In this document: positions 1 to 8,712 of the stretch, one piece after another | Numbering within the stretch: the stretch's first letter is position 1 | Layout: each line of letters begins with the position of its first letter | Assembly (NCBI GenBank): GCA_038204505.1 | Contig: JBBRCV010000016.1 | Span: forward strand, 1-43,150 | DNA: 43,150 bases | Origin: Timaviella sp038204505 | GTDB taxonomy: Bacteria > Cyanobacteriota > Cyanobacteriia > Elainellales > Elainellaceae | Direction: 5' to 3' | Program-made: the position numbers and the translations under genes | Notes under the pieces: generated by a model | Seen by the model: the letters and a program-made list of their open reading frames with translations, nothing else | Databases searched by the model: none | Told to the model about the DNA's origin: nothing

Positions 1-140
1 CGGGGCACGTCGGAACCTTCATGCTAGACATGAGCAACACTTCAGGAGAATCGACCTCTACATTGGCAGGTGAAAACCTGTCTCTGCAAGTTGGCTCGTA
101 GATTGAAGAATCCCCGTCTCTTTAGAGCGGGGAGTGTCAA
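1..140 (+). mobile_element. Right end of an IS200/IS605-family insertion sequence
   Basis: The first 140 bases look like the 3' end of an IS200/IS605 (TnpB-carrying) element. A TnpB-like reading frame ends at 101. It is followed by a subterminal hairpin at 112-132 (CCCCG, one bulged T, CTCT, two-base loop, AGAG, CGGGG) and then the tetranucleotide TCAA at 137-140. Established knowledge: this family has no terminal inverted repeats. It has subterminal hairpins, and the right end of IS608 is cut after TCAA. The left part lies outside the window, so element type and completeness cannot be judged. The boundary at 140 is inferred from the TCAA; it overlaps the stop codon of the minus-strand response regulator. 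Confidence 0.6.
3..101 (+). CDS. TnpB (RNA-guided nuclease/OrfB) C-terminal tail, partial
   Basis: An open frame enters from the left edge and ends with TAG at 99-101, giving 32 residues. The tail contains STSTLAGENLSLQVGS, which resembles the variable C-terminal tails of cyanobacterial IS605/IS1341-type TnpB proteins. It is followed at the expected distance by the hairpin and TCAA of an IS right end. No catalytic RuvC residue or zinc-finger cysteine is visible because only the extreme C-terminus is present. The call therefore rests mainly on the tail composition and the adjacent IS end. Whether the full gene upstream is intact cannot be seen. Confidence 0.55.
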   Translation, partial: GHVGTFMLDMSNTSGESTSTLAGENLSLQVGS

Positions 141-520
141 ACAGTCCAACTTAAAATTTCCGCAACCTTCCTCCAAATGATGACTGGGTCAAAAGGCTTT
201 GTGATCACACCTGCAACGTTTAGCGCTACAAATCGCTGGCGATCGCTGGGTAGCACTTTAGCGGTCAATACAATCACTGGAATATCTTGAGTTTGAGGGT
301 CGGCTTGCAGTTCTTCGCACATCTGAAACCCATCCATATCTGGCATTGATATGTCTAGTAAAATGGCATCTATGGCTTCAGTTTTGGCAAGCTGTAAGCC
401 GTCAACACCTGATGTAGCCGCGATCGTTCGCCAACCTGCAAATTCCTCTAGCGATATTCGCACGACATCTCGAATATCTTCCTCATCGTCTACAATCAGA
501 ATTTGCTTAGTGGGAGACAT
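137..520 (-). CDS. Single-domain response regulator (CheY-like receiver)
   Basis: This 127-residue protein is a stand-alone receiver domain without an output domain. Visible hallmarks are the acidic pair D11-D12, the phospho-acceptor D56 in LLDISMPDMDG, T86 in VLTAK, and K108 followed by P109 in ITKPF. It probably receives phosphate from the kinase encoded immediately upstream: that gene's TAG stop (521-523) directly abuts this ATG with no spacer, so the two are co-transcribed and translationally coupled. The TGA stop (137-139) lies inside the terminal TCAA of the adjoining IS element, so the last one or two residues may be altered from the ancestral protein. The receiver core is complete and should function. 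Confidence 0.93.
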   Translation of the reverse strand: MSPTKQILIVDDEEDIRDVVRISLEEFAGWRTIAATSGVDGLQLAKTEAIDAILLDISMPDMDGFQMCEELQADPQTQDIPVIVLTAKVLPSDRQRFVALNVAGVITKPFDPVIIWRKVAEILSWTV

Positions 521-3500
521 CTAGCTATTTTCAACCTCTCTGCTCAATGGCAACGCAAAATAAAAGGTACTTCCTTCGCCTAAATTGCTCTCTGCCCAAA
601 TTTGTCCACTGTGTTGTTGCACAATCTTTTTACAAATTGCCAGCCCCAATCCAGTGCCGCCTTTCTTGTGAGAATCGGTCACATCGACCTGCTGGAACTG
701 TTCAAAAATGAGTTCGAGTTTGCCTTGGGGAATGCCACGCCCTTGATCTTTAACCGTGAAAAGAATGCAGGGAGAAGGGAGCAGAAAGGAGCGGGCAGAG
801 GAATTAGACGCGCCATTCTCTATTTCCTGTTGCCCAATCAAAATTTCAGCTTTGAGCCAAACCATGTTGCCTGATACTGAAAATTTGAGGGCGTTGCTCA
901 GCAGGTTGGTCAGGGTTTGAGTGATGGCATCGGGGGCGGCAGACAAGGTTGCAGACAAAGGCGTTAGGGAAAGGGTGATCCCTGTTTGATCGGCAAGACC
1001 CTGGACGCTATTAATTGCCTGCTGCATCAGGTCTGTGGCTTGACACTGTTCCATGATCAGTTGGACTTTACCAGACTCTAATCGCTCTAGCTTCAGGATG
1101 TCATCGACGAGGCGGACTAGCCGATCGCTATTATTGATGGCGATTTGCAGCATGTGTTGAGCTTTTTCGGGGCGATCGCTCAAAACCCCTGTTTCTAAAA
1201 TGCCAAGGGCACCCCGAATAGAGGTTAAGGGGGTGCGTAGTTCGTGGCTAATTACCGAAATAAATTCATCCTTCATGCGCTCAACTTTTAAGCGATCGCG
1301 CACGTCTTGAGTATGTCCGACACAGTAGAGCATTTGTCCACTTTGATCTCGAATGGGCGCAGTATTAATGATGACTGGAACAACTGCTCCTTGTTTCGTG
1401 ATATACCGTTTTTCCATTTGAAATGAACGAATTTCACCTGCCATCATCTGCTGAAAAGCCTCAACATCTGTTTCTAAATCGGCTGGATGCGTGATGTCTT
1501 GAAAGGTGAGTGTTAATAGCTCTGCTTCGGTGTACCCAACCAGGTCACAATAGAAAGGATTGACCTTCACAAACTGTCCGGTTGGTGTCACCAGAGAAAT
1601 TCCAATGGGGGCACCATCAAACGCTCTACGAAATCTCTCTTCGCTTTCCTGGAGCGCGGCTTCGACTTGTTTGCGATCGTTAATATCTTCTGCCAGCCCC
1701 ACAATTCGTAAAGGGTTTCCGTCCGCGTCGGGCACAATCAAAGATTCTGATCTGACCCAACGAACTTCGCCATTCGCGCAAATGATGCGGTACTCCATTT
1801 GCATCTGGTTGCCAGAAAATAACTGGCTCATCACCTGCAAAACACCTTCTAAATCTTCAGGATGTATTCGATCTAGCCAAGATTTTGGATTTTGGTAGAG
1901 GCTTTCGCAGGAGTAGCCCCATAGTTTTTCGTAAGCCAGACTGATGTAGAGATACTGTCCTGTGGCGACTGATATCACATAGACGACATGATTGATGGTT
2001 TGAGCAATCTCCTGAAATCGCTCCTCGCTTTCTTGGAGCGCGGCTTCGGACTGCTTGCGATCGCTAATATCTTCGACTAACCCCACAAATCGCAGCGGCG
2101 TTCCGTCCTCATCACGCACCACTGAAATTTCTGTCGAAATCCACCGCACTGCTCCATCAGCGCGAATAATCCGGTACTCGTGTTGAGCCTGACTCGTATG
2201 AACCTTCTGCTGCCCAAATTGAATGACGTACTCTCGGTCTTCAGGATAAACGCTGTCTAGCCAGGAGTCGGGGCTCTGATAGAGGCTTTCGAGGCTATAT
2301 CCCCACAGTTTTTCGTATGCCGGACTGATGTAAAGATATTCGCCTGTAGCCACCGATCGCACAAAGAATAATTGGTTAATAGTATGGGCAATCTCACGGA
2401 AACGTTCCTCGCTTTGCTGCAATGCAGCTTCTGCTTGGTGGCGTTCTGTTTCTCGGTGCTTTGCCTCGGTAATATCAGTATTCGTGCCGATCAATCGTTC
2501 TAGAGCGCCATACTGATCTTTTAGCAATTGACCCTGCACCAGCATCCAGACAATCGACCCATCTTTATGAATCATCCGATGTTCAAAGACATATTCAGGA
2601 GTGATGCCGTTTAGATGATCTCGCGCCGCTGCTATTACCAGCGGTCGATCGTCAGGATGCACAAGCATAATCCAATGCTCAATCTCGTTGCGAATCTCTG
2701 CGTCGGCATATCCGAGTAGTGCCTTGAGATTTGGGTCTAGATAAAACTCGTCGGTGCGTAAATTCCATTCCCACACCCCAACCTTGGCGGCACGAGTAGC
2801 GCGACTGTAACGATCTTCTGCTCGTTTTAATGCCAGTTCAGCCACTTTATGATCATGAATATCTTCCACCGTGCCCACTACCCGAACGACGGTTCCGATC
2901 TCATTTTGGAGTGGGAATGCTTTCGATCGCAGCCAACGGATTTCACCGTCTGGGCGAATAAAGCGATACTCTTCATCAAAGTTTTCGCCTTGACTTTCCC
3001 GCCGTAGCCCTTCTTCAATGCGATCGCGATCGTCGGGGTGAATATGGTTAAGCCAGTGAAACATTCCTTGGTAAAGAGTTTGGAAGGGAGTTGCCATGAT
3101 GGCTTCATAGGCAGGGTTGACGTAGGAATAGTGAGAGGATTCTGTTTCAAACACAAAAAATCCTTCCCGCACAGTTTCAGCTAATTGACGAAACCGATCC
3201 TCACTGGCGCGCAAAGCTTCTTCCATCTGATTGCGCTGGGTTAAATCTCGCAGTACGACTAACACTTCATCGGTGTCGAGTGGGATCACTCTGACCTCTT
3301 GCCACAGGTGCCGTCCTTCAACCCAAAGTGAAAATTCATAGACCTGTACTTCTCTGGTTTGCAAGGCTGTAGTTGCCGCCTCTAATCGCTGTTTTGCTGC
3401 TTCAGGCGACAAAATATTTTGAATGTTTTGTCCTACCTCAAAATTCGGAAGACCCGTGGGAAAGGCGGTCGTGGGCTTAATATCTAAGTAGGTTCCATCT

Positions 3501-5260
3501 CGATGCATCCGAATTATTAAATCTGGTAGGGCATTTAGAATCAGGCGATTGAGAGTTTCGCTTTGTCTCAGCGCATCCTCTGCTTGTTTGTGTTCTGCTT
3601 CAATACGCACGCGATCGCTAATATCTCTACCAATACCCAATATATAAATTTCGCCGCTGATTTCAATCAGTTCGGCAGACAAAAGCAAGGTTTTAAGGTG
3701 TCCGGTTCGCGTCCGAGCTAGGATTTCAAGATTGTGGACAGAACCTTCTTGTTGAAGGGTTTCGCGGAAACGAGTACGAACGTTTAGATCATCCCAAACT
3801 CTGAGATCCTCCATTCGCCGTCCGATCACCTCTTCAGTCGTATATTCCATCGAACTAAGAAAGTTGTCATTGACTTCTATACAACGTCCTTCTGCTAACG
3901 TTGTCAGGGTAATTAGATCGGGGCTAGAGCGAAAAATAATGGTAAATTTTTCCTCTGATGCTGCCAGGTTTGTTTTGAGACTCTTGAAGGACTGTTGCAG
4001 TTGGTCTGCCATTTGGTTAAACGTCTGCGCCAGAGAGTTCAATTCGTTAATTGAGCGATCGGTGGGCAATCGTTGATCAAGATTACCTGCGGCTAATTCT
4101 CGGCTGGCTCTATTTAATTGGGCAAAGCGGGCGATGAGGCGATTGCCCGCAAACAATCCCAGGGCGATCGCCCCTCCTAGAGTTAGCACACAGAGCAAAG
4201 CCGTGATGCCCTTATTGTTCTGGATAGATCTGGTGAAATGGGAATTTGGAATGACTGTCAAAATCCGCCAATTTAATCCGTATTGATCTTGGAAAGGCAT
4301 GATCTTTACATATTGCACTTCACCCTTGTATCTAAATTCTAGATATTGGGTTTGATCTAACGATCGCAACCGACCTGAGCGATCGCGCAAATACTTACCC
4401 AGCGATCGCGTTAAAGCATTGTCGCTTTCAGCAATATGCAGTCGCTTGAACTGGCTATTTATTCCTGTGCCCTCAACTTTATAGAGTGGCTCACGGGTAG
4501 ACGTGGCGACTAAGGCACCGCTTTGATCCATGATGATAATTTGACCAAATCGGCTGATATCTAGGCTCTGAAGAAACTCACTTAAATAATCTAGGCGGAT
4601 GTGGACTGCAAAAACTCCCAACAGGCGCTTTGTCAGGCGATCGTAAACAGGTTGGGAGGCATCTAAGGTGAGTTCTTCAGTAGAACCATACTGAGAAATT
4701 GGATTCCAGCCCGGTTTGCCCGTTGTCACCGCTCGCCGATAAAAGGGGCGATCGCGGCGAACATCCAGGTGGTTCTCAACATAGACGAGTTGCCCCCGTT
4801 TGCCCTGGCTATCCAGATTATAAATCCGTAGTTGATCGGGACGAGGCGGATCGGCGATGCCCAAGTACGAAGTTGGATACCGTTCAACAAATCTAAAAGT
4901 GCCTTGAGGGCTGACAAACAGGATCGACGATACCGGATCAAATTGCTGCAACTGATTGAATAAAGTAGAATCCAAAGCTGGAATATTCTGGAGATCAAGT
5001 TGTCCTTGATTCACTGCCCCCACGTTCAAACGATTAATTAATAAAGGTGTTTGTAGAGAGATCTTGAGTTGCTGCGTTACCCGCTCGTTTGTCTGTGCAA
5101 CTAATTGGTGCTCTAGATTTTCCACGGCTTCCTGCCCGCTCTGATAGGATAAATAGCCCACCAGTGTCGTAGCTCCAACCGTTAGTAACACAAACGGAAT
5201 GGTAAGTACCCAACGCAAAGGGACATTAGTGATGAAGCGGCGGCGAAGGGCGATCGGCAT
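521..5260 (-). CDS. Membrane sensor histidine kinase: dCache-HAMP-7xPAS-HisKA-HATPase
   Basis: A 1579-residue sensor kinase, counted from the ATG at 5260, which has AAGG about eight bases upstream; a TTG at 5299 is a poorer start. Domain order with approximate residues: transmembrane helix 18-38; periplasmic dCache-type sensor to about 345; second helix 348-373; HAMP 373-430; seven PAS domains starting near 437, 570, 688, 815, 953, 1078 and 1208; HisKA with phospho-acceptor H1339 in SHELRTPL; HATPase_c with N-box NLLSNALKFS, G1 DQGRGIP and G2 GTGLGLAI. PAS 3 to 6 are of the PAS_3 type with RWxxS/T-like cores. PAS 5 and 6 are close duplicates, sharing AYEKLWGYS and SVATG. No receiver or HPt is fused; the partner is presumably the abutting receiver at 137-520. 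The ligand is unknown. Confidence 0.93.
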   Translation of the reverse strand: MPIALRRRFITNVPLRWVLTIPFVLLTVGATTLVGYLSYQSGQEAVENLEHQLVAQTNERVTQQLKISLQTPLLINRLNVGAVNQGQLDLQNIPALDSTLFNQLQQFDPVSSILFVSPQGTFRFVERYPTSYLGIADPPRPDQLRIYNLDSQGKRGQLVYVENHLDVRRDRPFYRRAVTTGKPGWNPISQYGSTEELTLDASQPVYDRLTKRLLGVFAVHIRLDYLSEFLQSLDISRFGQIIIMDQSGALVATSTREPLYKVEGTGINSQFKRLHIAESDNALTRSLGKYLRDRSGRLRSLDQTQYLEFRYKGEVQYVKIMPFQDQYGLNWRILTVIPNSHFTRSIQNNKGITALLCVLTLGGAIALGLFAGNRLIARFAQLNRASRELAAGNLDQRLPTDRSINELNSLAQTFNQMADQLQQSFKSLKTNLAASEEKFTIIFRSSPDLITLTTLAEGRCIEVNDNFLSSMEYTTEEVIGRRMEDLRVWDDLNVRTRFRETLQQEGSVHNLEILARTRTGHLKTLLLSAELIEISGEIYILGIGRDISDRVRIEAEHKQAEDALRQSETLNRLILNALPDLIIRMHRDGTYLDIKPTTAFPTGLPNFEVGQNIQNILSPEAAKQRLEAATTALQTREVQVYEFSLWVEGRHLWQEVRVIPLDTDEVLVVLRDLTQRNQMEEALRASEDRFRQLAETVREGFFVFETESSHYSYVNPAYEAIMATPFQTLYQGMFHWLNHIHPDDRDRIEEGLRRESQGENFDEEYRFIRPDGEIRWLRSKAFPLQNEIGTVVRVVGTVEDIHDHKVAELALKRAEDRYSRATRAAKVGVWEWNLRTDEFYLDPNLKALLGYADAEIRNEIEHWIMLVHPDDRPLVIAAARDHLNGITPEYVFEHRMIHKDGSIVWMLVQGQLLKDQYGALERLIGTNTDITEAKHRETERHQAEAALQQSEERFREIAHTINQLFFVRSVATGEYLYISPAYEKLWGYSLESLYQSPDSWLDSVYPEDREYVIQFGQQKVHTSQAQHEYRIIRADGAVRWISTEISVVRDEDGTPLRFVGLVEDISDRKQSEAALQESEERFQEIAQTINHVVYVISVATGQYLYISLAYEKLWGYSCESLYQNPKSWLDRIHPEDLEGVLQVMSQLFSGNQMQMEYRIICANGEVRWVRSESLIVPDADGNPLRIVGLAEDINDRKQVEAALQESEERFRRAFDGAPIGISLVTPTGQFVKVNPFYCDLVGYTEAELLTLTFQDITHPADLETDVEAFQQMMAGEIRSFQMEKRYITKQGAVVPVIINTAPIRDQSGQMLYCVGHTQDVRDRLKVERMKDEFISVISHELRTPLTSIRGALGILETGVLSDRPEKAQHMLQIAINNSDRLVRLVDDILKLERLESGKVQLIMEQCQATDLMQQAINSVQGLADQTGITLSLTPLSATLSAAPDAITQTLTNLLSNALKFSVSGNMVWLKAEILIGQQEIENGASNSSARSFLLPSPCILFTVKDQGRGIPQGKLELIFEQFQQVDVTDSHKKGGTGLGLAICKKIVQQHSGQIWAESNLGEGSTFYFALPLSREVENS

Positions 5261-5359
5261 GAAAAATACCTTGCGCTGAAAAAATGAGCAACTGGTCAAG
5301 AATGCAAGCCAAGGGATCTACATTGAAATAAAGTCCCAATGGGATGCGCTAGCTTTCTA

Positions 5360-5433
5360 GCCCCCTAAACCCCCCACTTCTGGGGGACTTCCGAGCCTTT
5401 CAAAGTCCCCCAGAATTGGGGGATTTAGGGGGC
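5360..5433. repeat. Long imperfect palindrome (intergenic repeat, two 31-base arms)
   Basis: Arms 5360-5390 and 5403-5433 are reverse complements with two mismatches in 31 bases, around a 12-base centre. Each arm itself carries a CCCCC...GGGGG hairpin (TCCCCCAGAATTGGGGGA in the right arm). The C-rich and G-rich composition is unlike the surrounding sequence and matches a style of intergenic palindrome common in filamentous cyanobacteria. It lies between the start of the kinase gene and the 3' end of the AI-2E gene, both on the minus strand, so it could also act as a transcript end for the latter. No coding potential is seen in the rest of 5261-5525. Confidence 0.8.
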
Positions 5434-5525
5434 GGATCGGGACGTTATTTTATTGCTACTCCCCAACAATATTTTTACTCGTTGTTTTTACTTGTTTTAA
5501 CTACCTCTTCATTTTGACTACTTTA

Positions 5526-6581
5526 TCATTCTGAATTTTCTGAAGCTTCTTTCAGCGATGGCGTTAAATTTTCCGGCTCTGACTGCTGCATCCAGAGGGC
5601 AATCATACCCGCGATCGGAATTGAAAGGAAGACTCCCAACAATCCAGCCACCCGTTCACCAATAAACAGGGCAAGAAACAGGATGACTGGATTGAGTTCT
5701 AGTGCATCTCCCATGACTTTAGGACGCACATAGTTATCTTGAATTTGAATCAGCACAATAGAGACTACTAAAACTTTTAGGGCGATCGCGCTACCCTGAG
5801 AGGTGAAGACTAAAAAGGTGACGACGATGACTCCAAGCGTCGCTCCAATGCCAGGAATCGCGTCGATAATGCCAATGATGACTGCCAAAATTAGGGAATT
5901 GTTTACCCCCAAAAAAGGATAAATTAGGAGAGTCGTCGTCGCTAAAAACAGCATTAACAGCAGTTGCCCTCGGATAAATCCTAGAAAGCTTTGCTGAAAA
6001 GTTCTGGCAAAGCGATCGCGGTAAGTCACCGGGATCAGCTTGAGAAATATCTGCCACACCTTTTCGCCGTCAATTAGCATATACAAACTAATGACCGTCC
6101 CAAACATGCCAATAAAAAGGTTAGAAAAGAGGCTTTTCGCTACACTTAAGCTCGTCGCTAAACTAGTTTTTAGCGTGCCAATTGTTTTACTGATATCTAA
6201 TGAGTTCAGAAGATCTGGGAACGGCACGGAGTTTTGCTGATTAAATATATCGCCAATATGGGTAATCAACCCTTCTCCCTGACTCATGACTTGCAGCCCC
6301 ACGATCGCCACTAACCCCAGCAGTAAGGCGATCGCAGTAATAAAAGTGAGGGCGATCGCCAGTCCTCTAGGGAGATAACGCGATAGCCAAACCACGGGAT
6401 AGTTTAAGAGAGCCGCGAAGATGCCAGCGGCGGTAAAGAGGGCGATCGTGCCATAAAAATAATTAATCAGTAACACTGTGATCCAGCCACAGCTAAACAG
6501 CAGAATGTAGCGCACCAGGATAGAGTTATTCAGAGCTTGCCACAGTTGGGAGGATGGCTGGAGTAGGGGTGGCGGACGCAT
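5526..6581 (-). CDS. AI-2E family transporter (PerM/YdiK-like membrane protein)
   Basis: A 351-residue polytopic membrane protein of the AI-2E transporter family (the TqsA/YdiK/PerM group). Hydrophobic segments lie near residues 25-75 (two helices), 80-100, 145-180, 205-260 (long cluster) and 265-330. The conserved family tract VIIGIIDAIPGIGATLGVIV is visible, followed by PKVMGDALELNPVILFLALFIGERVAGLLGVFLSIPIAG; both are typical of the C-terminal half. Family members export small molecules or ions and the substrate differs between members; an AI-2 role cannot be assumed here. The start is the ATG at 6579-6581; no strong ribosome site is visible, but no better start exists downstream. It is a minus-strand gene upstream of the kinase, separated from it by the palindrome at 5360-5433. 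Confidence 0.88.
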   Translation of the reverse strand: MRPPPLLQPSSQLWQALNNSILVRYILLFSCGWITVLLINYFYGTIALFTAAGIFAALLNYPVVWLSRYLPRGLAIALTFITAIALLLGLVAIVGLQVMSQGEGLITHIGDIFNQQNSVPFPDLLNSLDISKTIGTLKTSLATSLSVAKSLFSNLFIGMFGTVISLYMLIDGEKVWQIFLKLIPVTYRDRFARTFQQSFLGFIRGQLLLMLFLATTTLLIYPFLGVNNSLILAVIIGIIDAIPGIGATLGVIVVTFLVFTSQGSAIALKVLVVSIVLIQIQDNYVRPKVMGDALELNPVILFLALFIGERVAGLLGVFLSIPIAGMIALWMQQSEPENLTPSLKEASENSE

Positions 6582-6908
6582 AATAAATAGCCAAGGACTT
6601 CAGGATCTAGAGTAGTGCTAATACAGGCTGCAAATTCATCGATATTCAGAATTTGCTGTGACTCCTGATTCAGAAAGGCTCAGAACTCCCTGATGATGAA
6701 TCTAAAGGTAGCAATTTCTAAACTTAATATACTTTCTCAAGAAAATAGAGGAAAATAAATCTCAGGTATTTCTAAAATCGTCAATTTAGCATGATCGGCG
6801 TAGCCTTAAACATGATCGGCGTAGCCTTAACAAAGCCGTAAATGGACTTGATTTCAAGTTATTTAATCTATTTCAACTACTCTAAAACCGCCTCTCCTTT
6901 GAGCATCA
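6582..6908. other. Divergent intergenic region with a 21-base tandem repeat
   Basis: This 327-base AT-rich spacer separates the divergent AI-2E and DUF2252 genes and must hold both promoters. I see no open frame of note. A 20-base unit beginning CATGATCGGCG is present twice at 6790-6809 and 6811-6830 (period 21). It contains GGCGTAGCC, a core often seen in cyanobacterial short repeats. No clear terminator or riboswitch is recognised. Confidence 0.6.
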
Positions 6909-8342
6909 ATGCAAATCTCACCGACAGAAAATCAATTTCCTAGTCGTTCCTCTATGCATCCTCAGACCGATCGCCCTTCCGTGGCAGAGCGTTTAGCAGC
7001 CGGAAAAGCCTTGCGTAAAAAAGTAAAACGCTCTGATCAGGCAACCTACCAGCCTGGCGATCGCCGCGAAGACCCGATCGCCATTTTAGAAGCGCAAGCA
7101 AAAACCCGTCTGCCCGATCTGGTGCCTATCCGTTATGCCCGGATGCTGACTTCTCCCTTTGCATTCCTGCGAGGTTCAGCAGCGATCATGATTCAAGATA
7201 TTGCCCCCGCCGCAGTCACAGGCTTAACGGTACAAGCCTGCGGAGATATGCATCTGTCTAACTTTGGTGTGTTTGCTTCCGCTGAGCGCAAATTAGTATT
7301 TGGCATCAATGATTTTGATGAAACTTATCCAGGAGCCTGGGAATGGGACTTGAAGCGATTGGTTGCCAGTGCAGTTGTCGCAGGGCGGTTTTTGGGGGCA
7401 GACCGCGTTCTTTGTGAAACCGCTGTGCGATCGGTGGTGCAGTCTTACCGTCAACACCTACAGGAGTACGCCGACCTGGGCTACCTGGATTTGTGGTACG
7501 TCGATATTGACGAAGCCGAGATTCTCCAGAAGTTGCCCCCCACATCTCAGAAAAAAGCGATCCAGATCGCCACGAAAGCACGCCAGCATGGACATCTTCA
7601 GGTACTAGAAAAAACGACCGACCTGGTTGACAATCAGCACCACATTATCGAAACGCCTCCCCTCGTGGTGCGGGCAGAAACCCTGAGTAATGGGCTACCC
7701 GTTGCCGAAGTCATGGAACCCTTAATGCAGAGTTATCTCGCTTCTCTAGGTGCCGATCGCCGCTTCCTAGTATCGCACTATCAGATTTTAGACATTGCCC
7801 GAAAGGTGGTAGGCGTGGGCAGTGTGGGGACTCGCTGCTGGGTTATTTATTTGCAAGGCAAAGATCTGAGCGATCCGCTGTTTTTGCAAATCAAGGAAGC
7901 TCAGCCCTCGGTGCTGGCTCCCTATTCTGGCGTTTTATCGAGTCATACCTTGCCCGATGATCATCATGGGCATCGGATTGTGATCGGGCAGCGCCTGATT
8001 CAGGGTGCGCCTGACATTTTACTGGGTTGGGGTAAGCTAGATGACACTCATTACTACATCCGCCAATTACGGGATATGAAAGGAGGAGTGAAGCTTGAAC
8101 CTGATAAGTTTCGAGTAGCGGGGCTGCCTAGCTACTGCAATTTATGTGGCTGGGCATTGGCACTGGCTCATGCCAAATCGGGGGATGCGGCAATGCTATC
8201 AGGCTATATCGGCAAGAATGAGGAATTGGATGACGCATTAGTAAAATTTGCTCACGCTTATGCAGATCAAACCGAGCGCGATTACGATCAGTTGGTGGCA
8301 GCAGCCCGTCAGGGACGCATTCAGGTTGCCAGCGACTTTTGA
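6909..8342 (+). CDS. DUF2252 family protein
   Basis: A 477-residue protein of the DUF2252 (COG4320) family, whose function is unknown and whose fold is predicted to be protein-kinase/aminoglycoside-phosphotransferase-like. Family landmarks are the N-terminal VPIRYARMLTSPFAFLRGSA, CGDMHLSNFG (the likely catalytic HxxN loop), FGINDFDETYPGAWEWDLKRL (acidic metal-binding-like segment), the later GVGSVGTRCWVIYLQG, and YIRQLRDMKG. Length and ends match the family, so the gene looks intact. It is followed 11 bases downstream by a truncated transglutaminase-like gene, which suggests that the two once formed an operon. Assignment to the family is firm; the kinase-like activity is inference. Confidence 0.9.
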   Translation: MQISPTENQFPSRSSMHPQTDRPSVAERLAAGKALRKKVKRSDQATYQPGDRREDPIAILEAQAKTRLPDLVPIRYARMLTSPFAFLRGSAAIMIQDIAPAAVTGLTVQACGDMHLSNFGVFASAERKLVFGINDFDETYPGAWEWDLKRLVASAVVAGRFLGADRVLCETAVRSVVQSYRQHLQEYADLGYLDLWYVDIDEAEILQKLPPTSQKKAIQIATKARQHGHLQVLEKTTDLVDNQHHIIETPPLVVRAETLSNGLPVAEVMEPLMQSYLASLGADRRFLVSHYQILDIARKVVGVGSVGTRCWVIYLQGKDLSDPLFLQIKEAQPSVLAPYSGVLSSHTLPDDHHGHRIVIGQRLIQGAPDILLGWGKLDDTHYYIRQLRDMKGGVKLEPDKFRVAGLPSYCNLCGWALALAHAKSGDAAMLSGYIGKNEELDDALVKFAHAYADQTERDYDQLVAAARQGRIQVASDF

Positions 8343-8353
8343 CCCGGAGAGCC

Positions 8354-8443
8354 ATGAACGTTATTTATGACCTGAAACATATCATCACCTATCGTTATGG
8401 CAATCCGGTGACGTTTGGCAAACATTTCCACAAGTTTTGGTGA
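8354..8443 (+). pseudogene. Truncated transglutaminase-like protein, N-terminal stump only
   Basis: An ATG at 8354, with GGAG just upstream and only 11 bases after the DUF2252 stop, opens a 29-residue frame starting MNVIYDLKHIITYRYGNPV. This is the conserved beginning of bacterial transglutaminase-like proteins (the N-terminal region pattern xYxVxHxTxYxYxxPVxxxxH). Similarity stops after FGKH, at about 8425, where the frame passes into the antisense of the neighbouring NmrA-like remnant and ends at TGA 8441-8443. The rest of the roughly 280-residue protein, including the catalytic Cys-His-Asp core, is absent. The call rests on the short N-terminal match plus perfect operon spacing. Confidence 0.7.
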
Positions 8444-8712
8444 TCTCGGATATAGTCGCGCATCTTGCGAGAAGAATGTCCCAAAAGTTTTGCTAAGGTA
8501 TCATCGCCCTGTACCGCCGATCGGAAGGTGCTTGCATCAAGAAAATTAAATGGAACAACCTCAATATCATCGTCAGAAATACCATCGCCAGAAACACCAT
8601 CGTCAGAAACACCAGGCTGTCGTGCTCCGATGCGAAATAAAACCTGACGATCGCGGAGACATCTAACAACCGCCGTTCCAACGTTCCCAGAAGCTCCGGT
8701 TACAAAAATCAT
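8395..8712 (-). pseudogene. NmrA-like NAD(P)-binding protein with large internal deletion
   Basis: The 105-residue product begins MIFVTGASGNVGTAVVRCL, a Rossmann N-terminus of the NmrA/SDR-atypical type, and runs normally to about residue 70 (FLDASTFRSAVQGDD). It then jumps to TLAKLLGHSSRKMRDYIRDH, which resembles the last 25 residues of the same family, where proteins normally end in an LGR/H-P-R...DY/H tail. Roughly 190 middle residues, with the substrate region, are missing, yet the reading frame is kept. The final residues come from the antisense of the transglutaminase stump. An in-frame internal deletion plus loss of the native 3' end makes a functional oxidoreductase unlikely. Confidence 0.7.
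8569..8613. repeat. Three tandem 15-base units inside the NmrA-like remnant
   Basis: ATCGTCAGAAATACC, ATCGCCAGAAACACC and ATCGTCAGAAACACC follow one another at 8569-8583, 8584-8598 and 8599-8613. On the minus strand they encode a GVSDD/GVSGD/GISDD pentapeptide repeat in a surface-loop position of the N-terminal Rossmann part. Being a multiple of three, the expansion keeps the frame. Confidence 0.85.

Noticed and set aside
602..874. 90-codon plus-strand frame opposite the kinase ATPase domain
   Set aside because: It is a mirror of the conserved HATPase_c coding sequence and has no family resemblance.
8569..8613. Possible small CRISPR-like array
   Set aside because: The units are contiguous, 15 bases long and without spacers, and they sit in a gene remnant, so this is a microsatellite-like expansion.
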